Shown: positions 14,192-21,402 of the stretch, one piece after another | Layout: each line of letters opens with the position of its first letter | Position numbering within the stretch: the first letter of the stretch is position 1 | From: Thermoproteota archaeon | GTDB taxonomy: Archaea > Thermoproteota > Methanomethylicia > Methanomethylicales > Methanomethylicaceae | Assembly: GCA_029887795.1 (NCBI GenBank) | Contig: JARXPE010000011.1 | Location: 1-38,763, forward strand | Length of the DNA stretch: 38,763 bases | Reading direction: 5' to 3' | Notes under the pieces: generated by a model | Seen by the model: the letters and a program-made list of their open reading frames with translations, nothing else | Databases searched by the model: none | Told to the model about the DNA's origin: nothing | Program-made: the position numbers and the translations under genes

Positions 14192-14620
14192 GTGAGCGTA
14201 ACTGCACCGGGTGGCCGGAGATACCTCAGCGAACTCGGAGGGTTCGTTGAAAAGAATGTGAAGATCGTCACTACGAGGGGTGCAGTATATGAGGGGAAGC
14301 TCCTTGGTTTTGATCCTGCCACACTGAGCGTCTGTCTGGAGGACGCGTCGTTGAGCGGTGAAAAATACCCAAGAGCAATAATCCGTGGAGATTCAATATC
14401 GGAGATCCTGTTAAAGGAGAAGCCTTTTGATCTTAAGGGGCTGTCGGATAGGCTGGCCAAACTCTTCCCCAACATGGTAAAGTACTATGAGGACGCAGGT
14501 TTCATAACGGTCATGGACAGGATAAGGGTGACTGCTGAGGGCGTTGAAGGTACCGGCCCGATGTTTGAGAGGGTTAAGAAGGTTTATGATCAGTATCTCA
14601 TCGAGCAGAAGAGTGCATAA
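14192..14620 (+). CDS. Sm-like archaeal protein (SmAP3-type, with C-terminal extension)
   Basis: Residues ~10-75 form an Lsm fold: helix and strand (ELGGFVEKNVKIVTTRGAVYEGKLLGFD, Sm1) and the Sm2 motif AIIRGDSISEI. The other ~65 residues form an extra alpha-helical domain. At 142 residues this matches SmAP3-type archaeal proteins, which add a C-terminal domain to the Sm core, and not the ~75-residue SmAP1/2. Sm-like proteins form rings that bind U-rich RNA. The start is GTG 14192, with AAGGAG immediately upstream. It precedes tgtA by 37 bp and may be co-transcribed, fitting an RNA-processing neighbourhood. Confidence 0.8.
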   Translation: MSVTAPGGRRYLSELGGFVEKNVKIVTTRGAVYEGKLLGFDPATLSVCLEDASLSGEKYPRAIIRGDSISEILLKEKPFDLKGLSDRLAKLFPNMVKYYEDAGFITVMDRIRVTAEGVEGTGPMFERVKKVYDQYLIEQKSA

Positions 14621-14657
14621 AACCTCTTTTTTTATTTGGTGCGAGGTCTGAGAGAGC

Positions 14658-16181
14658 ATGTGTTTTGAGGTGAAGGAGAGGGATCTAGCTGGCAGGATAG
14701 GGGCCCTCAGGACGAGGAGAGGTGTTTTGGAGACCCCCACCCTCATGCCAGTTGTAAACCCGGTGAAGAACACTATAAGACCTGCGGAGTTGAAGGAAGA
14801 GTTTGGCTTCAATCTGATAATCACCAATGCCTATATCATCTTGAAGCATTACGGCATGGAAGCAAAGGACGTTCATGAGATAACGGGTTTTGACGGCGCC
14901 ATCATGACAGACTCAGGGGCCTATCAGCTGTTGATCTATGGCGGGATTGACACAAATCCCGAAGAGATTGTGCGGTTTCAGGAGAGGATACGCAGCGACA
15001 TCGGTGTGATACTCGACTTGCCCACGGGAGGGTTTGCGACTAGGGAAGAGGCGGAACAGACGGTTAGGGAGACCATCCGCAGGGCTAAGGAGAGCATATT
15101 GTGGAGGGAGGACGAGACCATGTTGTGGGCAGGTCCAATTCAAGGTGGCAGATACTTGGATCTTGTGGAGGAGTGCGCAAGGGTAATGGGAGGGCTGGAC
15201 TTCCACATCCATCCTCTGGGTAGCCCCACTCAGATAATGGAGGAATACGACTACCTCACCCTTGTGGACATGATAGTGACCGCTAAGAGAGCGCTTCCGC
15301 CAGAGAGGCCCCTCCATCTCTTTGGTGCCGGGCATCCAATGATGCTCTCTTTGGCGGTTGCGTTGGGCTGTGATCTGTTTGACTCCGCCGCGTACGCACT
15401 GTTCGCAAAGGACGGGAGGTACATGACTGAGAGCGGCACCATGAGACTTGAGGAGATGGAGGAGTTGCCGTGCAGCTGTCCCATATGTGTGAAGCGAAAT
15501 GTTGAGGACCTGGTTGATTTGCCTAAGGAGGAGAGAAAAGGACTGTTGGCTAGGCACAACCTTTACGTTGTCGCAAAGGAATTGAGGGGGATTAGGGAGT
15601 CCATAAGGGAAGGGACGCTATGGGAGCACATTGAGAGCAGGTGCAGGACCCACCCCAAGCTTTACCAGGGTCTGAAGAGGCTGTCTGAGCATAAAGGGTA
15701 TTTAGAGTACAACGACCCGATGGTCAATAAGGTGATGCGGGGGCTTTTCTTTTATGACGAGGTCTCCATGATCAGACCAGAGGTATGCAGGTATAAGGAG
15801 AGGATCGCAAGCAGGTACGGTAGACCTAAAGGAAAGGAGATACTGCTTTTGATCCCCATGCCTGAGGAGAAACCCTTCAACAAGTCCAAGATATATAAGC
15901 TCGTGAAAAAAATCTTAGGAGATAGGGAGGACGTACATGTATGCTTCTACGGAGATCCCTTTGGCGTTGTGCCTTCCGAGCTCTCCGAGACATTCCCGCT
16001 CTCGCAGTTCGAGAGTGCTATTGGGCTTGGGAAGGTCTGGAGGGAGAGCGCAGAGGCCTTTATAGCCTCAAAGGGTTATAGAGAGGTCTTTATTTTGGGG
16101 GAGAGGCTCAAGGGGGCAAAGACAATAAATTCCGTGGAAGAGATCCAGAGTTGTTTGAAGTTGTTGGGAGCGACGGATTGA
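14658..16181 (+). CDS. tgtA: Archaeosine tRNA-guanine transglycosylase, apparently without PUA domain
   Basis: TgtA swaps guanine-15 of archaeal tRNA for preQ0, the first committed step to archaeosine. The TIM-barrel catalytic domain shows the TDSGAYQ motif with Asp85, the nucleophile region LFDSAAYAL with Asp242, and the zinc site Cys272, Cys274, Cys277 and His300. Residues ~375-507 match the C2 domain (PFGVVPSELSETFPLSQFESA). The well-studied Pyrococcus enzyme has about 580 residues, ending in a PUA domain that grips the acceptor stem. This one is 507 and stops before it. A PUA protein may be encoded elsewhere. The ATG has a weak upstream GAGAG. Confidence 0.93.
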   Translation: MCFEVKERDLAGRIGALRTRRGVLETPTLMPVVNPVKNTIRPAELKEEFGFNLIITNAYIILKHYGMEAKDVHEITGFDGAIMTDSGAYQLLIYGGIDTNPEEIVRFQERIRSDIGVILDLPTGGFATREEAEQTVRETIRRAKESILWREDETMLWAGPIQGGRYLDLVEECARVMGGLDFHIHPLGSPTQIMEEYDYLTLVDMIVTAKRALPPERPLHLFGAGHPMMLSLAVALGCDLFDSAAYALFAKDGRYMTESGTMRLEEMEELPCSCPICVKRNVEDLVDLPKEERKGLLARHNLYVVAKELRGIRESIREGTLWEHIESRCRTHPKLYQGLKRLSEHKGYLEYNDPMVNKVMRGLFFYDEVSMIRPEVCRYKERIASRYGRPKGKEILLLIPMPEEKPFNKSKIYKLVKKILGDREDVHVCFYGDPFGVVPSELSETFPLSQFESAIGLGKVWRESAEAFIASKGYREVFILGERLKGAKTINSVEEIQSCLKLLGATD

Positions 16182-16198
16182 GGGATGTTAGAGAGGAG

Positions 16199-16309
16199 AT
16201 GGTGGCGATGTCATTAACGATGGAAACACAAGGGGAAGAAAATCGCAAAGAGAGAGCGTCGCTTGATTTTGAGGGTGTGTTAGAGAACTCAATTTCCATC
16301 AAGGAATAA
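16199..16309 (+). CDS. Possible 36-codon small protein
   Basis: In the 128-bp gap between tgtA and the PHP gene a frame from ATG 16199 (or ATG 16208, spaced 8-9 nt after GAGAGGAG) runs to TAA at 16307-16309. The predicted peptide is acidic, with an internal ETQGEENRKERASLDFEG stretch and no membrane helix. It lies on the same strand as both neighbours. No family is recognised and it could be untranslated linker. Confidence 0.3.
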   Translation: MVAMSLTMETQGEENRKERASLDFEGVLENSISIKE

Positions 16310-16333
16310 TTGGTTTCCCCTGGAGGGAAGTTT

Positions 16334-16942
16334 GTGAAAGTCGTCTTTGACCCTCATGTCCACACGAACAGTTCGCCAGACAGTTCGATAACGCCAAACC
16401 AGCTCTTGACAGGTCTGCACGCAGCTGGCATAAACGCGGTGGCCATAACCGACCACGACACGATGGAGGGGTACAGGAGGATAAAGCACAACAGCGCATT
16501 TAGAGACCTTCTGATTGTGCCAGGTATAGAGGTCTCCACAGAGGCAGGGGATCTCATCGTATTGGGTTTGGAAGACCCCCCGGTTTTTCGCGACCCTGTG
16601 ATGCTTGTGGAGAGCGTTCATAGGGCGGGCGGGCTGATCTTGGCACCGCACCCGTTCGACGGCTTCCGTAGGTCTATAGGAACACTCTGCGGCAAGCTGG
16701 GCGTCGACATTATCGAGGTCTTCAACGGCAGGTGCGGTGCGGATGCCAACAGGGAGGCTAGAGAGTTCGCAGGAGCATTAGGCTTGCCTGCTGTTGGTGG
16801 GAGCGATGCACACCAGAAGGAGGAGATAGGAAGCGTCGTCAATGTCTTGGAGTGCGAGAAGACCATAGAAGGCGTCCTAATGAGTTTAAAGAAGGGAGGG
16901 AAGGTTGTCGTTAGGAAAAAATCGGGGGCGCGGTGGGGGTAA
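16334..16942 (+). CDS. PHP-domain metal-dependent phosphoesterase
   Basis: A 202-residue PHP domain with the first metal-binding motif DPHVHTNSSPDS near the N-terminus, then AITDHDT, VPGIEVST, LAPHPFDG and the final GGSDAHQKEEIG. All conserved His/Asp residues of the multi-metal centre are present. PHP proteins hydrolyse phosphoesters; in archaea the small ones are mostly of unknown substrate, possibly nucleotides or small phosphorylated metabolites. The start is placed at GTG 16334, which has GGAGGG 6 nt upstream. The frame is open back to a TTG at 16310. It is probably in one transcript with tgtA. Confidence 0.85.
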   Translation: MKVVFDPHVHTNSSPDSSITPNQLLTGLHAAGINAVAITDHDTMEGYRRIKHNSAFRDLLIVPGIEVSTEAGDLIVLGLEDPPVFRDPVMLVESVHRAGGLILAPHPFDGFRRSIGTLCGKLGVDIIEVFNGRCGADANREAREFAGALGLPAVGGSDAHQKEEIGSVVNVLECEKTIEGVLMSLKKGGKVVVRKKSGARWG

Positions 16943-16967
16943 GTTTAGGTTTTGAGCTTGTTTGGAT

Positions 16968-17681
16968 TTAGATATAGAGAGTCCTGTGGTCAGTCTTCAC
17001 GCGCTCTTGCCTCTGCTTCATGAGCTCCTGTATCTCGGCCTCGATCCTGCGGGCATCGCTGATTAACTGGGAGGAGTCGATATTCAAGTTGGTGAGCTTG
17101 TTGATATATTCGATGGCGACGGCGGCTGCCATTGGGTCAGGCCTGGCAGGATTTGCGTATGGAAGCAGGGCGATGGCGGGGAAGTTGTTGATCTCAAAAT
17201 GAGTCAACATAATTGCCAAGGGACCTACAACGAAGAGTCCCTTTTCCAGCAGCGGAGCCCCGAGGTCGCTTAGACCTTTAAAGCTCTTGGTGATTGCACA
17301 CCTTATCTTCTCGTTTTCCGACGGTCTGAGCCTACTGTCAAGACCCCCTATCAGATAGGAGGCGCTGAAGTGCTCCTTGATGGCCCATTCTGCAAGGGAT
17401 CTGGAGAACTCCTGTCTCTCCTTTGTGTGGGGCGGCACGTTTGTTAGTACAAATACGTATTTGTCGTGTTTGTATATCTCAAACGGAAGGGACAAACGAC
17501 CCTCGTCCATCGATACAAATGGGGGGATCCTTTCGCTATCAATATACCCAATTAACTCAGCATTAAGAGAGGTCACGGCGTGTTTTACCGTGATATAGCC
17601 CGTGGCTCCCAATCCGTGGAAGCCTGTTATCAAGATTGAATTCTTCAGGGGGACTTTCTTCACATAGAAGTCTATTGACAT
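16968..17681 (-). CDS. PAC2-family proteasome assembly chaperone homologue with C-terminal HbYX
   Basis: A 237-residue PAC2-family protein related to archaeal PbaA/PbaB and the eukaryotic Pac2 chaperone. It begins with the strand SILITGFHGLGATGYI and continues through the LIGYIDSERIPP and YLIGGLDSRLRP motifs typical of the family. The chain ends Leu-Tyr-Ile, a hydrophobic-Tyr-any (HbYX) tail. That motif docks into pockets between 20S proteasome alpha subunits, as in PbaA and proteasomal ATPases. The C-terminal ~35 residues before it form a charged helix (IEAEIQELMKQRQERVK) that could be a flexible arm. Convergent with the PHP gene. Confidence 0.85.
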   Translation of the reverse strand: MSIDFYVKKVPLKNSILITGFHGLGATGYITVKHAVTSLNAELIGYIDSERIPPFVSMDEGRLSLPFEIYKHDKYVFVLTNVPPHTKERQEFSRSLAEWAIKEHFSASYLIGGLDSRLRPSENEKIRCAITKSFKGLSDLGAPLLEKGLFVVGPLAIMLTHFEINNFPAIALLPYANPARPDPMAAAVAIEYINKLTNLNIDSSQLISDARRIEAEIQELMKQRQERVKTDHRTLYI

Positions 17682-17836
17682 CTCAACTCACTCCAATTCT
17701 GGTATTAATAGCGGATTAATAAATGTGAGCCACAGATTGTGGGGCGAAATTGCTCTAATAGGAGATCTTTACAAAAAGGTAGCGCTGTTGGCGAGTTTTT
17801 GTTTTGTGTGTAGGAACATAGATTTAATCAGGAATA

Positions 17837-18160
17837 TCAATTTAAGTGAACTACCCCTCGCTGTCGCAAGGGGCTTCCTGCTTCAACGATGAGGCTTGCT
17901 GGTATCTCTACCAGTAGAGGCTTCATCTCGGCAGGCGCATTAGGGTCGTCCCAACCCCGCATCTTTATTCGAAAAGCGGAAGTCCAGTCCCTTAAGGGAT
18001 CTTCGTAGCTCAAACCTGCTCGGTATTTTATCCTTTCCATTCCACTGAGCCAAGAATAGTTATAGGTCTGCCTGCAGAGCTCCAAAGTCTCGAGTAGTCT
18101 TCCTTCCTGTTCTTTATTGGGGTAGAGCCTGAACTTGTAGGTCAGTTGGACTTTTCGCAT
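17837..18160 (-). pseudogene. tnpB: Internally deleted TnpB remnant (IS605 type)
   Basis: The 107-residue frame begins with a typical TnpB/OrfB N-terminus (LTYKFRLYPNKEQEGRLLETL, then YNYSWL) and, about 50 residues later, passes into the normal TnpB tail (RDW-x-SAF-x-IK, then MKPLLVEIPASLIVEAGSPL). The zinc ribbon, RuvC I and RuvC II regions, some 300 residues of a ~400-residue nuclease, are missing, yet the reading frame is kept. The last codons run through the right-end hairpin, as in active elements whose guide RNA overlaps the gene end. Catalysis is impossible. Whether the minigene is translated is unknown. Confidence 0.8.
17854..17873 (-). ncRNA. Right-end hairpin, candidate end of a TnpB guide (omega) RNA scaffold
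   Basis: A 20-nt stem-loop with an 8-bp stem (one G-T pair) and a 4-nt loop sits exactly where IS605 elements encode the 3' scaffold of the TnpB guide RNA, next to the terminal TTCAC. The guide would be the flanking DNA beyond about 17846. With TnpB deleted, an RNA here could only act with another TnpB copy. Confidence 0.4.
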
Positions 18161-18276
18161 CTCTCAATCAGCCTTTTTATAACGTCCTCGTAGGGTTCCC
18201 TAGGATGGACTTTCAACTCATCTAATTTCTTCTTTGTTGCTCTTGAAACTCTTATCGTCGAGTACCCCTCACTCAT
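18142..18276 (-). CDS. Small ribbon-helix-helix-like protein upstream of tnpB
   Basis: A 44-residue protein, from ATG 18276 to TGA at 18142-18144. The pattern GYSTIRVSRATKKKLDEL followed by PREPYEDVIKRLIE is that of short RHH/antitoxin-like proteins (VapB or DUF7557-like). Such small genes are common next to archaeal tnpB or as antitoxins. It overlaps the tnpB remnant by 19 nt. A TATA-like ATAAATTATTATAA lies about 15-25 bp upstream. It could regulate the element or be an orphan antitoxin. The intact frame, against the decayed tnpB, suggests recent loss or selection. Confidence 0.6.
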   Translation of the reverse strand: MSEGYSTIRVSRATKKKLDELKVHPREPYEDVIKRLIERCEKSN

Positions 18277-18420
18277 ATAAATCGTTATAATAATTTATAT
18301 TCGGTTATACAAATACTTTTCGGCTTTCATACCCAACCTTACGGATGGGGACTTGAGGTAGTTAAATACACTTAAGTATAAGAAGCAACTTTTTGAAGTC
18401 TAGTTTGGAGGATTGAATGT

Positions 18421-19674
18421 TTGAAGGTTACAGTTTTTGGCGGAGGAAAAGAGGTAGGCAGATCTGGCTTCGAAGTCAGAGGGGAGAGTACAAAGGTTAT
18501 TTTAGATTACGGGGTTATGATTAGGGAGGATAGACCCGTATTCCCCCTCTCTACCCACGCGAGGGATTTAGATGGTGTCATAATAACACATGCACATCTT
18601 GACCATTCAGGCGGGGCACCAATATTTTATGTGACTGAAAACCCCCGCATCTTCATGACGAGCACAACGAAGGAGCTGACAGATATCTTGGTAAAGGACC
18701 TGCTGCATCTCTCTTCTTACTTCTTGCCATACGAGGCTCTTGAGCTCAAGACCATGATAGAGAGGAGTGAGGAGATCGGGAATAGGGCAAAGATAGGAAA
18801 TGCGGATGTTGAGTTTTACAGTTCTGGGCACATACCAGGCAGTATAAATGTACTTTTGAGACTTGAAGGTAAGAATATATGGTACTCCGGAGACTTCAAC
18901 ACTATCGATACAGCGCTCCTTAGAGCAGGGAATATCCCACAGACCGAAATGGACTTTGCAATAATTGAGAGCACATATGCCACGGTGGACCACCCGCCGA
19001 GGGAAGAGAGTGAGAAGAGGCTCGTAGATGTATTAAACGATGTTGTGGAGGGCGGAGGGCTGGCACTAATTCCGGCATTCTCCGTCGGAAGGTCACAGGA
19101 GATCCTCTGCGTGCTGCAGAAGCACAACTTCAAGTACGACATCGCCATAGACGGGATGAGTAGGGTCGCGACGAGGCTAATCGCCAGCGCTCCAGAGACA
19201 CTTCGGGATCCAAAATTGCTAAAGAAGGCGATGTCGAGGGTAAAGTGGGTGGCAGGGCAGAAGGACCGGAACAAGGTTCTGAACAAGCCGGGAGTCGTGA
19301 TAACCTCTTCGGGAATGTTGACGGGCGGCGCCTCGGTCTACTACATGGAGAAGATCAGAAACAGGTCGAGGGACTGTGTTGTCCTTGTATCGTTTCAGAT
19401 ACCAGGGACGCCTGGGAGGCTGTTGCTAGATGAGGGGGTCTACGGACCGCCAGGCGAGAGGAGGAAAGTCAAGTGCAGGGTCGAGTGGATCGACTTTTCT
19501 TCTCATTGCGGCAAGACCGAACTTATGAACGTTGTCAAGTCCCTCAAGGGCAACCCCAAGATACTCTGCGTCCACGGAGAGCCGGTCTCCTGCACAAGCT
19601 TTGCGGAGCAGATAAAGCAGGAGACGGGTTTGGAGGCTTATGCGCCCTCACTTGGGGACTCCTTTACGGTTTGA
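18421..19674 (+). CDS. Beta-CASP metallo-beta-lactamase ribonuclease (aCPSF2-like)
   Basis: A 417-residue protein of the RNase J/CPSF73 superfamily. The metallo-beta-lactamase core shows HAHLDH (57-62), the GHIPGS motif, and YSGDFN. The beta-CASP insertion has IPAFSVGRSQE and the terminal motifs ITSSGMLTGG and HCGKTEL. There are no N-terminal KH domains, so it is the aCPSF2 type and not the termination factor aCPSF1. Members act as 5'-to-3' exo- or endonucleases on RNA. The start is TTG 18421, preceded by GGAGGATTGA. It stands alone after the IS605 remnant. Confidence 0.9.
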   Translation: MKVTVFGGGKEVGRSGFEVRGESTKVILDYGVMIREDRPVFPLSTHARDLDGVIITHAHLDHSGGAPIFYVTENPRIFMTSTTKELTDILVKDLLHLSSYFLPYEALELKTMIERSEEIGNRAKIGNADVEFYSSGHIPGSINVLLRLEGKNIWYSGDFNTIDTALLRAGNIPQTEMDFAIIESTYATVDHPPREESEKRLVDVLNDVVEGGGLALIPAFSVGRSQEILCVLQKHNFKYDIAIDGMSRVATRLIASAPETLRDPKLLKKAMSRVKWVAGQKDRNKVLNKPGVVITSSGMLTGGASVYYMEKIRNRSRDCVVLVSFQIPGTPGRLLLDEGVYGPPGERRKVKCRVEWIDFSSHCGKTELMNVVKSLKGNPKILCVHGEPVSCTSFAEQIKQETGLEAYAPSLGDSFTV

Positions 19675-19990
19675 TCTGCATTTGATCGTTACGATATTTT
19701 TATGTTTATATTTTTATTAGTGTGGCTCTACCAAGCGACATTTAGTTGGGACAAGGTGATTTTTTAGCAAATATTCCAATTTTTTACCATTCATGATTAG
19801 CCAAAACATTTCAATTTGATAACTTTTCACGTGTCCAAACTTTACATTTATGTTATACATTGCGATTATGTGCAATTTTGGAAGAGGAGGGCGCCCAGCG
19901 GATTAGACCATTTTGTAGGTTGTGTATTAGAAGTGAATGGCAAATCTTTTAAAATGGTTTTATCATTGTCAAAGGGTCTAAGGTGGGTCT
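19675..19990. other. 316-bp intergenic region before glyA
   Basis: T-rich tracts (ATATTTTTATG, TATATTTTTATTAG at about 19692-19720) fit termination of the RNase transcript. GGGCGCCC at about 19888-19895 is an isolated 8-bp palindrome. CTTTTAAAATGG at about 19946-19957 is a TATA-like element for glyA, with transcription expected near 19975. No known riboswitch, tRNA or other RNA gene could be recognised. Confidence 0.5.
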
Positions 19991-21247
19991 ATGAGCGAGA
20001 GAGACATAGAGACAATAAAGGAGATCGTGAAAGAGCACACCGAGTGGAGAGGAAGCTGCATAAACCTGATAGCAAGTGAAAACGTCGTGAGCAGAAGAGT
20101 TAAGGAGATGCTGGTTTCAGACTTAGGTAATAGGTACGGGATCGGTTTCCTACACAACAGGTTCTATTCTGGGACTAAGTACATTGACGAGCTTGAAAAT
20201 TACACTACGGAGCTAGCTAAGAATGTCTTCGCAGCGGAGCATGTGAACTATGTACCAATATCTGGCACTATGGCGAATCTCGTACTCTTCAATGCACTAA
20301 CTGCACCTGGGGATGTGGTGACGGCGCTTAGCGTGATAGACGGGGGGCACGCAAGTTTCAGGGAGTGCTCTAAGATTCATGGGGTCAGTCTTGTCCCAAT
20401 GCCATTCTCCATGGAGGATATGAACATAGACGTGGGGGAGGCGAAGAGGGTGATCGCAAGGGTAAAGCCAAAAATTGTGCTTCTGGGAGCCAGCGAGATA
20501 CTATTCCCTCACCCAGTGAGGGAGCTCAGGGGGATAGCCGACGAGGTTGGCGCCATAGTTGCATACGATGCCGCTCACGTCCTCGGGCTGATTGCTGGAG
20601 GGGTCTTTCAGGACCCGTTGGGGGAGGGTGCAGAGATCGTGACGGGGAGCACCCACAAAACATTCTTCGGACCACAGGGAGGCATAATACTATGTAAGGG
20701 CAAGTATGCAAAGCTGATAGACAACGCGGTATGGCAATTGGTCAATAACCACCACATACACCGAGTTGCGGGACTTTCGGTGGCATTAGCGGAGTTTAGG
20801 GCGTTTGGTAGGGATTACGCGAAGAAAGTCGTTAGCAACGCCAAGAAACTGGCGGAGGAACTTTACAATTGCGGTGTTGATGTACTAGGGGTCGACAAGG
20901 GCTTCACCATGTCGCACCAAGTGATATTCAGGGCACCCAATGGAAATGGTGACGGGGCGGCTAAGCGGCTTGAGGAGGCGAACATCGTTACCACAAAGAC
21001 GCCACTGCCCTCGGACAAGACAGAGGAGGAGTGCAGCGGTGTGAGGCTTGGAACACAAGAGATAACAAGGACAGGAATGGGAGAGGAGGAGATGTCAAAG
21101 ATAGCTCGCTTGATTAAAAGAGTCTTGTTGGACAGGGAGGATCCCTCCAAGGTTAGGGAGGAGGCTACAAAACTTGCAAGGTGCTTCAGAACGGTCAAGT
21201 ATTCATTCGATGAGGGTCCAGCATACGAATTCTTAGAGTTTTCATAA
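19991..21247 (+). CDS. glyA: Serine hydroxymethyltransferase
   Basis: A PLP enzyme interconverting serine and glycine with transfer of a one-carbon unit to a pterin carrier (tetrahydrofolate or tetrahydromethanopterin-type in archaea). The 418-residue protein shows LIASENVVS near the N-terminus, RFYSGTKYID, the PLP-binding Asp/His in YDAAHVLG (193-196), and the Schiff-base Lys223 in TGSTHKTFFGPQGG. The C-terminal half includes the GVRLGTQEITRTGM motif. Length and architecture are normal for archaea. The ATG has a good AAGGTGGG upstream. It ends 156 bp before the convergent nuoM-like gene. Confidence 0.95.
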   Translation: MSERDIETIKEIVKEHTEWRGSCINLIASENVVSRRVKEMLVSDLGNRYGIGFLHNRFYSGTKYIDELENYTTELAKNVFAAEHVNYVPISGTMANLVLFNALTAPGDVVTALSVIDGGHASFRECSKIHGVSLVPMPFSMEDMNIDVGEAKRVIARVKPKIVLLGASEILFPHPVRELRGIADEVGAIVAYDAAHVLGLIAGGVFQDPLGEGAEIVTGSTHKTFFGPQGGIILCKGKYAKLIDNAVWQLVNNHHIHRVAGLSVALAEFRAFGRDYAKKVVSNAKKLAEELYNCGVDVLGVDKGFTMSHQVIFRAPNGNGDGAAKRLEEANIVTTKTPLPSDKTEEECSGVRLGTQEITRTGMGEEEMSKIARLIKRVLLDREDPSKVREEATKLARCFRTVKYSFDEGPAYEFLEFS

Positions 21248-21262
21248 TTTTTTATAATTTAT

Positions 21263-21290
21263 TAATTTATGATCTACCATTCATAAATTA
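21263..21290. terminator. Perfect 10-bp inverted repeat between convergent glyA and nuoM-like genes
   Basis: TAATTTATGA (21263-21272) and TCATAAATTA (21281-21290) pair perfectly around an 8-nt loop, and T-rich DNA lies on both sides. Its place between two convergent operons suits a bidirectional terminator. A/T-only stems are weak, so a protein-binding role is also possible. Confidence 0.45.
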
Positions 21291-21402
21291 TATTTTATGG
21301 TTTATGATTATCGATTGAGCAGAAATGTTGCAAGATTTAAGGACTGTACCTTCCCCGATAGCCCAAAAGCTTGGCAATTAAAAAGTAAAAAATCGCTTCC
21401 TT

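Larger units (their letters stand above)
17846..18349 (-). mobile_element. IS200/IS605-type element, non-autonomous remnant with both subterminal hairpins
   Basis: The ~0.5-kb unit contains the small RHH gene and the deleted tnpB on the minus strand. At the right end a hairpin (17854-17873: CCCCT..AGGGG with inner TGC/GCG pairs, GACA loop) is followed by GTAGTTCAC, the usual terminal form of such elements. At the left end another hairpin (18332-18349, CCCA..TGGG with TTAC loop) stands ~60 bp outside the RHH start. There is no tnpA, so mobility would need one in trans. Exact end points are estimates. Unusually, both ends survive although most of tnpB is lost. Confidence 0.65.

Noticed and set aside
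19816-20079. Possible 87-residue ORF ahead of and overlapping glyA
   Set aside because: Its second half lies in another frame over glyA, the first half is T-rich intergenic DNA, and there is no ribosome-binding site or family resemblance.
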